9,768 nucleotides of DNA from an uncultured Eubacteriales bacterium (GTDB lineage: Bacteria > Bacillota > Clostridia > Monoglobales > Monoglobaceae): assembly GCA_905205855.1 (NCBI GenBank), contig CAJLFL010000060.1, forward strand, positions 1 to 9,768, read 5' to 3'. The notes below the pieces were generated by a model, which saw nothing but the letters and a program-made list of their open reading frames with translations, was not told the DNA's origin and made no database searches. Below are positions 1 through 5,065 of this stretch, piece after piece (the first letter of the stretch is position 1; the number at the start of each line of letters is the position of its first letter). The position numbers and the translations under genes were made by a program.

Positions 1-74
1 CAAAATCCACCACTTTTTTAGAAAATTTTCAGAATTTCAGATATAAGAAAAACCAATTTTTAGGGTGAAATTTT

Positions 75-1775
75 ATGACTCAGGAGAAATTTGAAGAACA
101 TACATTTTCCGAACCATGGATTGCGAATGGAATCAAACAAAGTTATAAAGAGTGGGGTTCACTGGCTACGATGGAAAAATTGACACGAGCGAACCCTTTT
201 AAGTCAATTCCACGTATTTTTATAGAATCGCCAACCGGGACAGGAAAAAGCTCCTTTGTATTGCGAAAAATTCTTCCTCAGATTGCATCGGATAAAATGC
301 GGCGCCGCAAAAGCGTATTATACTTAACAAACAGAGACGCATTGAAATTGCAGCTCGGAAATATTATGAAAACATCAGTATGCGGTTTTACGGAATTGCA
401 GTCACAAGATGATAAACTGAAAAGTTATGTCTATCAAGACGGCGAAAACAAAGCAGTTATACATTTATGTAATTATCAGTCGATTTTAAAAATGCTGTTT
501 AACGGATACCCAAATTCCATGCTCAATATAATCAATCCGGAAATCATTGAGACTGTCATATTTGATGAGGTGCATTTCTTTTTAGAGGATTCTCTGTTTA
601 ACCCGTTTACAAATCTTGTTTTTACAAGACTGATTAAGTATTATAATAATTCTGCTATGATATTTATGTCTGCTACACTGGATGCCAGCAAGGAATGGCT
701 GCAACAAACTCTGCATAGCCTGGAAGGGGAATACCGTACAAACACAGGAAGAATTATAGAGCCAAAGTATATCTATTACAAAAATACTTACACACGGGGA
801 AATTATAAATTTTATTTGTATTCAAGCTATCCGCAGCTTTATCAAAAAATTATATCCGCATCGCCCTTAGAAAAATGGCTGATATTTGTTTCGTCAAAGG
901 ATACCGGAAAGGCAATTTCAAGTATAATGTGCCAGGAATACGGCATACCGGCAACATATCTTTCTGCTGATAATAAAAATTGTAAGACATGGGATCAAAT
1001 TATTCATAAGGGATATTTTGATCACCGTGTACTTGCGACTACCAAGGTTTTGGACAATGGCGTGAATATTGTGGATTACAACGTGAGAAATGTTGTGCTG
1101 CCGTTTTCGTATAAGTCCGATTTTATACAGATGCTTGGTCGGAGAAGAATTGCGGAGGATGAAACCATCAATGTTTATGTCGAAATCCCGGACAAGAGAA
1201 AATTGCTGACATATGTTAAAGAAACGGAAAGAAAGATTAACGAAATGGCAGCACTAAGGGACATTCGTCAATTACAAAAACTATGGCTCAGCGATAATAG
1301 GAGTATTAAAAAGTTGTTTTATATTGATGATAACGCTCGGCTATGTCCCAATAATGCCGCATGGTATAAGCTTAACGGTATATTACCGTTTTATAAGGAA
1401 ATGCTGGATTCCATACTTGATTATAAGGCATATATCAATAAAATAAAATCATGGATTCCAGTGAAGAACATTAAAAGTGTAACATATTTAGACAGCATAT
1501 CAGGAGAAAATCTCAAGACCGTTGATGAATTTTTGGAGTTTTATAAAGAGATACCTCTCATACCGAACAGCGTATATGAAGAATTTATGCGTATATATAA
1601 TATGGAGTGCTATAACAACTATGCAGGTGATAAGCTTGCAGAAATGCTGAATTTCAAAAAGGCAAAAAATATTAGAAAGTCAACCATCAATCATGCGTTG
1701 GAAAAAATGAATAAACCGTACAGACTGATAAAGATAAAGAAAAAGTGGTTTTTCGTCAGAGCCGAATTGCCTTGA
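75..1775 (+). CDS. DExH-box superfamily 2 helicase-like ATPase (left copy)
   Basis: This 566-aa protein has the ordered motifs of an SF2 helicase or translocase. Walker A is PTGTGKSS at residues 53-60, motif II is DEVH at 164-167, motif III is SAT at 199-201, a motif V-like ATTKVLDNGVNI is at 321-332, and a motif VI-like QMLGRRR is at 352-358. The two RecA-like domains thus cover roughly residues 45-370. About 195 further residues have no domain I recognise and end in a very basic stretch that could be a winged-helix DNA contact. It should use ATP to move on or unwind nucleic acid in the cytoplasm. The ATG is supported by AGGGTG at 62-67, seven bases upstream. The gene is visibly more AT-rich than the amidoligase operon that follows and is separated from it by a terminator, which suggests an independent unit. 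The family assignment is firm; the actual substrate is unknown. Confidence 0.85.
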   Translation: MTQEKFEEHTFSEPWIANGIKQSYKEWGSLATMEKLTRANPFKSIPRIFIESPTGTGKSSFVLRKILPQIASDKMRRRKSVLYLTNRDALKLQLGNIMKTSVCGFTELQSQDDKLKSYVYQDGENKAVIHLCNYQSILKMLFNGYPNSMLNIINPEIIETVIFDEVHFFLEDSLFNPFTNLVFTRLIKYYNNSAMIFMSATLDASKEWLQQTLHSLEGEYRTNTGRIIEPKYIYYKNTYTRGNYKFYLYSSYPQLYQKIISASPLEKWLIFVSSKDTGKAISSIMCQEYGIPATYLSADNKNCKTWDQIIHKGYFDHRVLATTKVLDNGVNIVDYNVRNVVLPFSYKSDFIQMLGRRRIAEDETINVYVEIPDKRKLLTYVKETERKINEMAALRDIRQLQKLWLSDNRSIKKLFYIDDNARLCPNNAAWYKLNGILPFYKEMLDSILDYKAYINKIKSWIPVKNIKSVTYLDSISGENLKTVDEFLEFYKEIPLIPNSVYEEFMRIYNMECYNNYAGDKLAEMLNFKKAKNIRKSTINHALEKMNKPYRLIKIKKKWFFVRAELP

Positions 1776-1857
1776 TAGACTTCTCCGCAAAAAAACGAAA
1801 AGATAAACATATATTATATCTCTGAAATGCCGGTATATTCCCGGATGGAACATAGGG

Positions 1858-1886
1858 AAAGAGGTGTGCGCAGCATGCCTCTTTTT
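1858..1886 (+). terminator. Intrinsic terminator after the helicase gene (left copy)
   Basis: AAAGAGGTGTGC (1858-1869) pairs with GCATGCCTCTTT (1873-1884). The stem is 12 bp with two G-T wobbles and a GCA loop. It runs directly into five Ts (1882-1886) and a T-rich tail. It lies between the helicase stop and the amidoligase ribosome binding site. It could end helicase transcription or act as a leader attenuator for the next operon. I see no convincing promoter between it and 1921. Confidence 0.75.
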
Positions 1887-1920
1887 CTGTGTCTAAAAAT
1901 CATTTTACGGAGGTATCAAG

Positions 1921-3018
1921 ATGAACAGGGAAAAACAAATCTGCTCCGAATGCGGAGCGGGACTGAGAGAAGACGAGGTTATGAACTTTGACGGGCGCGT
2001 ATTGTGCCAAGACTGCTATGACGACACAACCACGGTGTGTGAAGATTGCGGCACGCCGGTGTGGTGCAGCAACACCGTTGACGTAAACGGCAGAGCGCTT
2101 TGTATGGACTGCTATGAACGAAATTATACCACCTGTACACACTGCGGCTGCTGCGTGGCAAACGATGAAGCCAGCTACTTAGAGGATGATCCGTATTGCG
2201 ATGAGTGCTATTCCAAGCTGGATGATGAAACCATTAAACCCTATGACTATAAACCCGAACCGATCTTCTACGGTTCGGGTTCTTTGTATTATGGGGTAGA
2301 ACTTGAAATCGACCGCGGCGGCGAACGCAATGATTACGCAGATGCAGTGCTGAGTGCAGCAAATGTGCATGACCAACACATCTATGCAAAGCATGACGGC
2401 TCCATTTGTGACGGGTTTGAAATCGTATCCCATCCCATGACGCTGGATTATCACACAGACAACATGAATTGGCAGGAGGTTATGGATATGGCGCTGTCTC
2501 TCGGTTACCGTTCACACCAAACCGAGACCTGCGGCCTGCATATTCATGTCAGCCGCAAAGCCTTTGACGATGACTATGATTCCAAGGAAGAAAAGATTGC
2601 ACGCGTGGTTCATTTTGTGGAGATGCATTGGAATGAACTTTTAAAGTTCTCCCGCAGAACCGAGTTTCATATGAGCCGCTGGGCAAGCCGCTACGGGATA
2701 TCCACCACCGCTAAGGATACCTACAAAAACGCCAAGGCAAAACATAGCGACAGATATGTAGCCGTCAATCTTGAAAACTATGCAACCATAGAGTTTCGGT
2801 TGTTCCGCGGAACGCTGCGGTATCAAACATTCCTTGCGGCGCTGCAGCTGACTGATGAAATATGCCGGCTTGCTATCGGGCTGAACGATCAGGAATTAGA
2901 GGGAATGTCCTGGTCGGACTTTGTGATGCAAATCGGTGCGGATAAGCGCGAACTGATTGACTACCTGAAAGCAAAGCGGCTGTACGTCAATGAGCCGGTC
3001 GATACGGAGGTGGAATAA
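1921..3018 (+). CDS. Zinc-finger amidoligase-family protein (left copy)
   Basis: This 365-aa protein has two parts. Residues 8-96 are three tandem modules of the form CxxC-x17-CxxC. The cysteines are C8/C11/C29/C32, C40/C43/C61/C64 and C72/C75/C93/C96, an exact 32-residue period, LIM-like or zinc-ribbon-like. Residues about 120-330 match the putative amidoligase family (glutamine synthetase/GCS-like fold): YYGVELEID with E127 and E129, HDGS at 158-161, FEIVSHP at 166-172, CGLHIHVS at 204-211 and IEFRLFRGTL at 290-299. The acidic, His and Arg residues are the expected ATP, metal and substrate ligands. Members of this fold form amide or peptide bonds using ATP; the substrate is unknown. The ATG follows GGAGGT at 1909-1914. 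The stop is one base before the glutamine amidotransferase start, so the two are probably translationally coupled partners. The fold assignment is good; the zinc role (protein or nucleic acid binding) is inferred. Confidence 0.82.
   Translation: MNREKQICSECGAGLREDEVMNFDGRVLCQDCYDDTTTVCEDCGTPVWCSNTVDVNGRALCMDCYERNYTTCTHCGCCVANDEASYLEDDPYCDECYSKLDDETIKPYDYKPEPIFYGSGSLYYGVELEIDRGGERNDYADAVLSAANVHDQHIYAKHDGSICDGFEIVSHPMTLDYHTDNMNWQEVMDMALSLGYRSHQTETCGLHIHVSRKAFDDDYDSKEEKIARVVHFVEMHWNELLKFSRRTEFHMSRWASRYGISTTAKDTYKNAKAKHSDRYVAVNLENYATIEFRLFRGTLRYQTFLAALQLTDEICRLAIGLNDQELEGMSWSDFVMQIGADKRELIDYLKAKRLYVNEPVDTEVE
2252..2281 (+). other. Intragenic hairpin at the zinc-finger/amidoligase junction (left copy)
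   Basis: AACCCGAACCG (2252-2262) and CGGTTCGGGTT (2271-2281) form a perfect 11-bp stem with an 8-base loop. It is followed by a short T-rich stretch (TCTTT), not a clean T-run. It encodes the linker between the zinc modules and the catalytic domain. It may be a pause or partial terminator, or simply a by-product of the Lys-Pro-Glu-Pro / Gly-Ser-Gly-Ser codons. Confidence 0.5.
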
Positions 3019-3019
3019 A

Positions 3020-3949
3020 ATGTGCGGACTATTCGGATTTTTGCATTATGGGAAAAACGACATCAAAGGGCTTAGCGGAATCACCAATGTGCTTGCGGAC
3101 GAATCTGCGGCGAGAGGTACGGATGCCGCCGGCATTGCATACCGCGCAAACGGCAGACTGCATATCACAAAGGATTCTAAGCCGGGGTATAGCATGGAGT
3201 TTAAGCACCCGGATTCCGTTAAAACGCTGATCGGACACACCCGGCACAGTAACCAGGGGAGCGAAAAGAATAACTACAACAACCATCCGTTTTACGGACG
3301 GTGCAAAAATACAGGGTTTGCCCTTGCACATAACGGGGTAATCATCAATGACCGTGAACTAAAAACAAAATACAAGCTGCCCAAAACCAAGATAGAAACC
3401 GACAGTTATGTTGCCGTGCAGCTTTTGGAGTACAAGGACAAACTGGATTTTGCAAGCTTAAAATTCATGGCGGAACAGGTCACGGGCGGATTCAGCTTTT
3501 CACTCCTGGATAACCGGAATAACCTATGGCTTGTCAAGGGCGACAGTCCGATTTGCCTCCTCCACTTTCCGCAAAAGCAGCTATACATCTATGCAAGCAC
3601 CGAAAGCATCCTATGGCGTGCCTTGATTGCAACTTCATTATTTCAAGAGCTGAAATGCAGCCGATACAAAAGCATCGAAATCAAAGACGGAACGATTCTT
3701 AGAATATCACCGGACGGGAAACTGAAAATGCAAAAGTTTGCGTACACGGATTACACCGGATTGAGAAGCTATGACTGGAGGGATTACGGCTACCACGGGA
3801 GTTATGGGAAAAGCGGATACACGGATATGCTTATTGATGATCTAAAGGCGATCGCGTGCTATCACGGATATACGGCGGAGGACATCGACGCCATGCTCTC
3901 TGCCGGCATCACGCCGGACGAGATTGAAGATTACCTATATGAAATGTGA
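3020..3949 (+). CDS. Class II glutamine amidotransferase domain protein (left copy)
   Basis: This 309-aa protein begins MCGLFGF, so Cys2 becomes the N-terminal nucleophile once Met1 is removed. This fixes the start at 3020. An upstream in-frame ATG at 2990 would bury the cysteine and inactivate it. GGAGGTGG at 3006-3013 gives ideal spacing. Other class II hallmarks are RGTDAAGIA (32-40), GHTRHSNQG (72-80, Arg for the glutamine carboxylate), NHPF (88-91), AHNGVI (103-108, Asn-Gly oxyanion hole) and ETDSY (126-130, Asp for the glutamine amino group). The Ntn-hydrolase domain fills about residues 2-230. The C-terminal tail is Tyr/Gly/Asp-rich and ends in a helical stretch resembling a UBA-like fold (unverified). 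No synthetase or sugar-binding domain is fused, so ammonia from glutamine is probably passed to a partner. The amidoligase encoded one base upstream is the obvious candidate. Confidence 0.88.
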   Translation: MCGLFGFLHYGKNDIKGLSGITNVLADESAARGTDAAGIAYRANGRLHITKDSKPGYSMEFKHPDSVKTLIGHTRHSNQGSEKNNYNNHPFYGRCKNTGFALAHNGVIINDRELKTKYKLPKTKIETDSYVAVQLLEYKDKLDFASLKFMAEQVTGGFSFSLLDNRNNLWLVKGDSPICLLHFPQKQLYIYASTESILWRALIATSLFQELKCSRYKSIEIKDGTILRISPDGKLKMQKFAYTDYTGLRSYDWRDYGYHGSYGKSGYTDMLIDDLKAIACYHGYTAEDIDAMLSAGITPDEIEDYLYEM

Positions 3950-3967
3950 TGAGGGGAGGTGACTGTC

Positions 3968-4039
3968 ATGAACCTATTTAAGGCGGCGTTACTTGTCGTG
4001 GGCTTGCTATTACAAATTTGCAATTTGGATGATGAGTGA
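3968..4039 (+). CDS. 23-aa hydrophobic micropeptide (left copy)
   Basis: ATG at 3968 to TGA at 4037-4039. It is preceded by AGGGGAGGTGA (3952-3962), one of the strongest ribosome binding sites in the window, eight bases from the start. The peptide begins MNLFK, continues with a hydrophobic run (residues 6-18, AALLVVGLLLQIC) and ends NLDDE. It resembles a short single-pass membrane peptide or small leader peptide with an acidic tail. It is the third cistron of the amidoligase/amidotransferase operon, 18 bp after the amidotransferase stop. Alternatives are a leader peptide whose translation affects the hairpin overlapping its stop, a type I toxin-like peptide, or a fortuitous ORF. I do not recognise a family. 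Confidence 0.55.
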   Translation: MNLFKAALLVVGLLLQICNLDDE

Positions 4040-4072
4040 ACCGGGGAATCGGTTTTTGCCGATTCCCCAGTT
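4039..4072 (+). terminator. Strong hairpin at the end of the amidoligase operon (left copy)
   Basis: GGGGAATCGG (4043-4052) pairs perfectly with CCGATTCCCC (4059-4068) around a TTTTTG loop. AAC (4039-4041) pairs with GTT (4070-4072) across one C-A mismatch. The stem overlaps the micropeptide stop codon. There is no T-run after it, so termination may be weak or need a factor; 3' end protection is an alternative. It also covers the -35/spacer region of the recombinase promoter. Confidence 0.6.
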
Positions 4073-4082
4073 GTGCTACAAT
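4054..4082 (+). promoter_or_regulatory. Extended -10 promoter for the recombinase gene (left copy)
   Basis: TACAAT at 4077-4082 is preceded by TGC (4074-4076), an extended -10. The best -35 at 17-bp spacing is TTTTGC (4054-4059), which is poor and lies in the hairpin loop and stem. A start site near 4089 would give a leader of about 25 bases before the recombinase start. The 11 bases TGTGCTACAAT (4072-4082) recur exactly in the promoter of the invertible segment. Confidence 0.6.
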
Positions 4083-4115
4083 GATAACGGCACATCAAAG
4101 TGGGGGTGATAAACG

Positions 4116-4703
4116 ATTCTTTACGGTTATGCACGTGTATCGACGGCTGCCCAGAAAGAGGACAGGCAGATTGATGAATTACTGCGGTACGGCATTGCTG
4201 CAAAACGGATCTTTACGGATAAGCAAAGCGGCAAGAACTTTGAACGAAAACAGTATATCCGGATGTGTAAAAAGCTAAAGGCAAATGATATATTAGTAAT
4301 CAAAAGCATTGACAGGCTCGGCAGAAACTATGAAGAAATCTTAGATGAATGGAAGCGCATCACCAAAAGCAAAGGCGTCGATATCATTGTTTTGGACATG
4401 CCGCTTTTGGATACCACAAAGTCAAAGGATTTACTCGGTACATTCATCGCGGATTTGGTCTTGCAGCTTTTATCGTTTGTGGCAGAAAATGGGAGAGCGG
4501 CCATTCTTCAAAGGCAGCGCGAAGGGATTGCGTCGGCAAAGGCGCGGGGCGTCCGGTTCGGCAGGCCGCAGCGCAGCCTCAGCAAGGAATATACCGAGAA
4601 CTACATGCTTTGGAAAAACAAAAAATTACCGGCAAAGCAAGCTGCCGATAATTCAGGTATGCCGCTATGGGCTTTTTACAAATACGGTGACCGTATCAAA
4701 TGA
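4116..4703 (+). CDS. Small serine recombinase/invertase with a non-canonical start (left copy)
   Basis: Read from 4116 this is a 195-aa resolvase/invertase-family serine recombinase. It opens ILYGYARVST with nucleophile Ser9, followed by the DKQSGKNFERKQY segment, DILVIKSIDRLGRN, a long helix with ENGRAAILQRQREGI, then AKARGVRFGRP and a C-terminal helix-turn-helix (QAADNSGMPLWAFYKY) for DNA binding. The length matches two-domain resolvases and invertases. The reading frame opens after TAA at 4110-4112 as ACG ATT CTT TAC, with no ATG, GTG or TTG. GGGGGTGAT (4102-4110) is a strong ribosome binding site. ATT at 4116 or ACG at 4113, one base from ATG, are the candidate starts. The first ATG, at 4263, would remove the catalytic serine. 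The stop lies 9 bp before the repeats of the invertible segment, so this is probably its invertase. Confidence 0.8.
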   Translation: MLYGYARVSTAAQKEDRQIDELLRYGIAAKRIFTDKQSGKNFERKQYIRMCKKLKANDILVIKSIDRLGRNYEEILDEWKRITKSKGVDIIVLDMPLLDTTKSKDLLGTFIADLVLQLLSFVAENGRAAILQRQREGIASAKARGVRFGRPQRSLSKEYTENYMLWKNKKLPAKQAADNSGMPLWAFYKYGDRIK

Positions 4704-4712
4704 TTTTCTCTA

Positions 4713-4729
4713 AAAAGTATAGGTTTTAG
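4713..4729 (+). repeat. 17-bp inverted repeat, recombinase-proximal (left copy)
   Basis: AAAAGTATAGGTTTTAG matches the reverse complement of 4838-4854 exactly. With flanking bases, CTAAAA (4710-4715) and TTTTAG (4724-4729) form a dyad around AGTATAGG, as expected for a site bound by a recombinase dimer. Confidence 0.85.
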
Positions 4730-4761
4730 AATCGACACAAAAACCAAATTTTACATAGAAA

Positions 4762-4790
4762 ATTGTAGCACATCATTATATTTTTGTCAA
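4762..4790 (-). promoter_or_regulatory. Near-consensus promoter inside the invertible segment (left copy)
   Basis: On the - strand TTGACA (4785-4790) is followed by exactly 17 bases and TACAAT (4762-4767), with TGC as an extended -10. It is the best promoter in the arm. As written it would transcribe leftwards into the 3' end of the recombinase gene as antisense. After inversion between the 17-bp repeats its -35 would lie at 4777-4782 and its -10 at 4800-4805, reading rightwards. Confidence 0.8.
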
Positions 4791-4837
4791 CAATTTTATG
4801 CATTATTTTGGTGATATCTACAAAATACTTGCTTTCA

Positions 4838-4854
4838 CTAAAACCTATACTTTT
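4838..4854 (-). repeat. 17-bp inverted repeat, distal (left copy)
   Basis: CTAAAACCTATACTTTT is the exact reverse complement of 4713-4729. TAAAA (4839-4843) and TTTTA (4851-4855) form an imperfect dyad around CCTATAC. It is the outer boundary of the putative invertible segment. Confidence 0.85.
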
Positions 4855-4860
4855 ACGTTA

Positions 4861-4908
4861 AAATTTTTTAAAGGAAGGAGACGGCCGTCTCCTTCCTTTA
4901 AAAAATTT
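4861..4908. other. Palindrome centre with ribosome-binding-site-like AAGGAAGGAG
   Basis: AAGGAAGGAG (4871-4880, + strand) resembles a strong ribosome binding site but is followed by its own mirror (4889-4898), not by a start codon. The central bases are ACGGCCGT (4881-4888). Two readings fit. Either a true downstream gene started here and was lost at the fold-back, or the stem AAAGGAAGGAGAC/GTCTCCTTCCTTT around GGCC is a genuine terminator-like hairpin that seeded the fold-back. The region 4704-5065 holds no gene: only this centre and the two copies of the invertible segment. Confidence 0.6.
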
Positions 4909-4914
4909 TAACGT

Positions 4915-4931
4915 AAAAGTATAGGTTTTAG
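4915..4931 (+). repeat. 17-bp inverted repeat, distal (right copy)
   Basis: Mirror of 4838-4854, reading AAAAGTATAGGTTTTAG on the + strand. It is the outer boundary of the right-arm invertible segment. Confidence 0.85.
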
Positions 4932-4978
4932 TGAAAGCAAGTATTTTGTAGATATCACCAAAATAATGCATAAAATTG

Positions 4979-5007
4979 TTGACAAAAATATAATGATGTG
5001 CTACAAT
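4979..5007 (+). promoter_or_regulatory. Near-consensus promoter inside the invertible segment (right copy)
   Basis: TTGACA (4979-4984), 17-base spacer (4985-5001), TACAAT (5002-5007). TGTGCTACAAT at 4997-5007 is identical to the core of the recombinase promoter. Transcription would start near 5014 and run antisense to the recombinase gene that ends at 5066. Confidence 0.8.
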
Positions 5008-5039
5008 TTTCTATGTAAAATTTGGTTTTTGTGTCGATT

Positions 5040-5056
5040 CTAAAACCTATACTTTT
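5040..5056 (-). repeat. 17-bp inverted repeat, recombinase-proximal (right copy)
   Basis: Mirror of 4713-4729, reading CTAAAACCTATACTTTT on the + strand. It lies 9 bp from the end of the right-arm recombinase gene. Confidence 0.85.
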
Positions 5057-5065
5057 TAGAGAAAA

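Larger units (their letters stand above)
4713..4854. other. Putative invertible promoter segment (left copy)
   Basis: A 142-bp segment is bounded by an exact 17-bp inverted repeat (4713-4729 and 4838-4854). Its 108-bp interior is very AT-rich, has no gene, and contains one near-consensus promoter reading leftwards. It begins 9 bp after the recombinase stop. This is the classic layout of a recombinase-flipped promoter switch. In the written orientation the promoter faces away from whatever lies beyond 4854. Inversion has not been observed here; it is inferred from layout. Confidence 0.7.
4915..5056. other. Putative invertible promoter segment (right copy)
   Basis: Mirror of 4713-4854. The contained promoter points rightwards here, again into the 3' end of the adjacent recombinase gene. 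If both copies existed in one molecule, the four 17-bp sites would also allow recombination between arms. Confidence 0.65.

Noticed and set aside
1..74. Promoter for the helicase gene
   Set aside because: TATAAG at 42-47 has no acceptable -35 partner in the short AT-rich leader. The true promoter may lie outside the window.
1900..2454. Antisense ORFs opposite the amidoligase zinc-finger region
   Set aside because: They are shadows of the real gene with cysteine- and isoleucine-rich nonsense composition and no supporting start signals.
2990..3019. Upstream ATG giving a ten-residue N-terminal extension of the glutamine amidotransferase
   Set aside because: It would bury the Cys2 nucleophile of MCGLFGF, it overlaps the amidoligase gene, and the good ribosome binding site is placed for 3020.
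4263..4703. Recombinase starting at the first ATG (146 aa)
   Set aside because: It lacks the YARVST catalytic segment encoded in frame just upstream behind a strong ribosome binding site.
4345..4713. Overlapping ORFs of about 100-122 aa in other frames of the recombinase gene
   Set aside because: They are read in shifted frames of a clear serine recombinase and have no recognisable motifs.
4861..4908. Hairpin telomere resolution site of a linear plasmid or phage
   Set aside because: No telomere resolvase gene is present and the central dyad is not distinguishable from the window-wide symmetry. It stays possible but unsupported.
4713..5056. Formation of the palindrome by recombination between the 17-bp sites of two sister molecules
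   Set aside because: That would leave one invertible segment between the recombinase genes. Instead there are two complete copies mirrored about a point 30 bp outside the distal repeat.
4704..5065. CRISPR array or origin iterons from the repeated 17-bp units
   Set aside because: There is only one inverted pair per arm, not direct repeats with regular spacers, and no replication initiator or Cas gene nearby.
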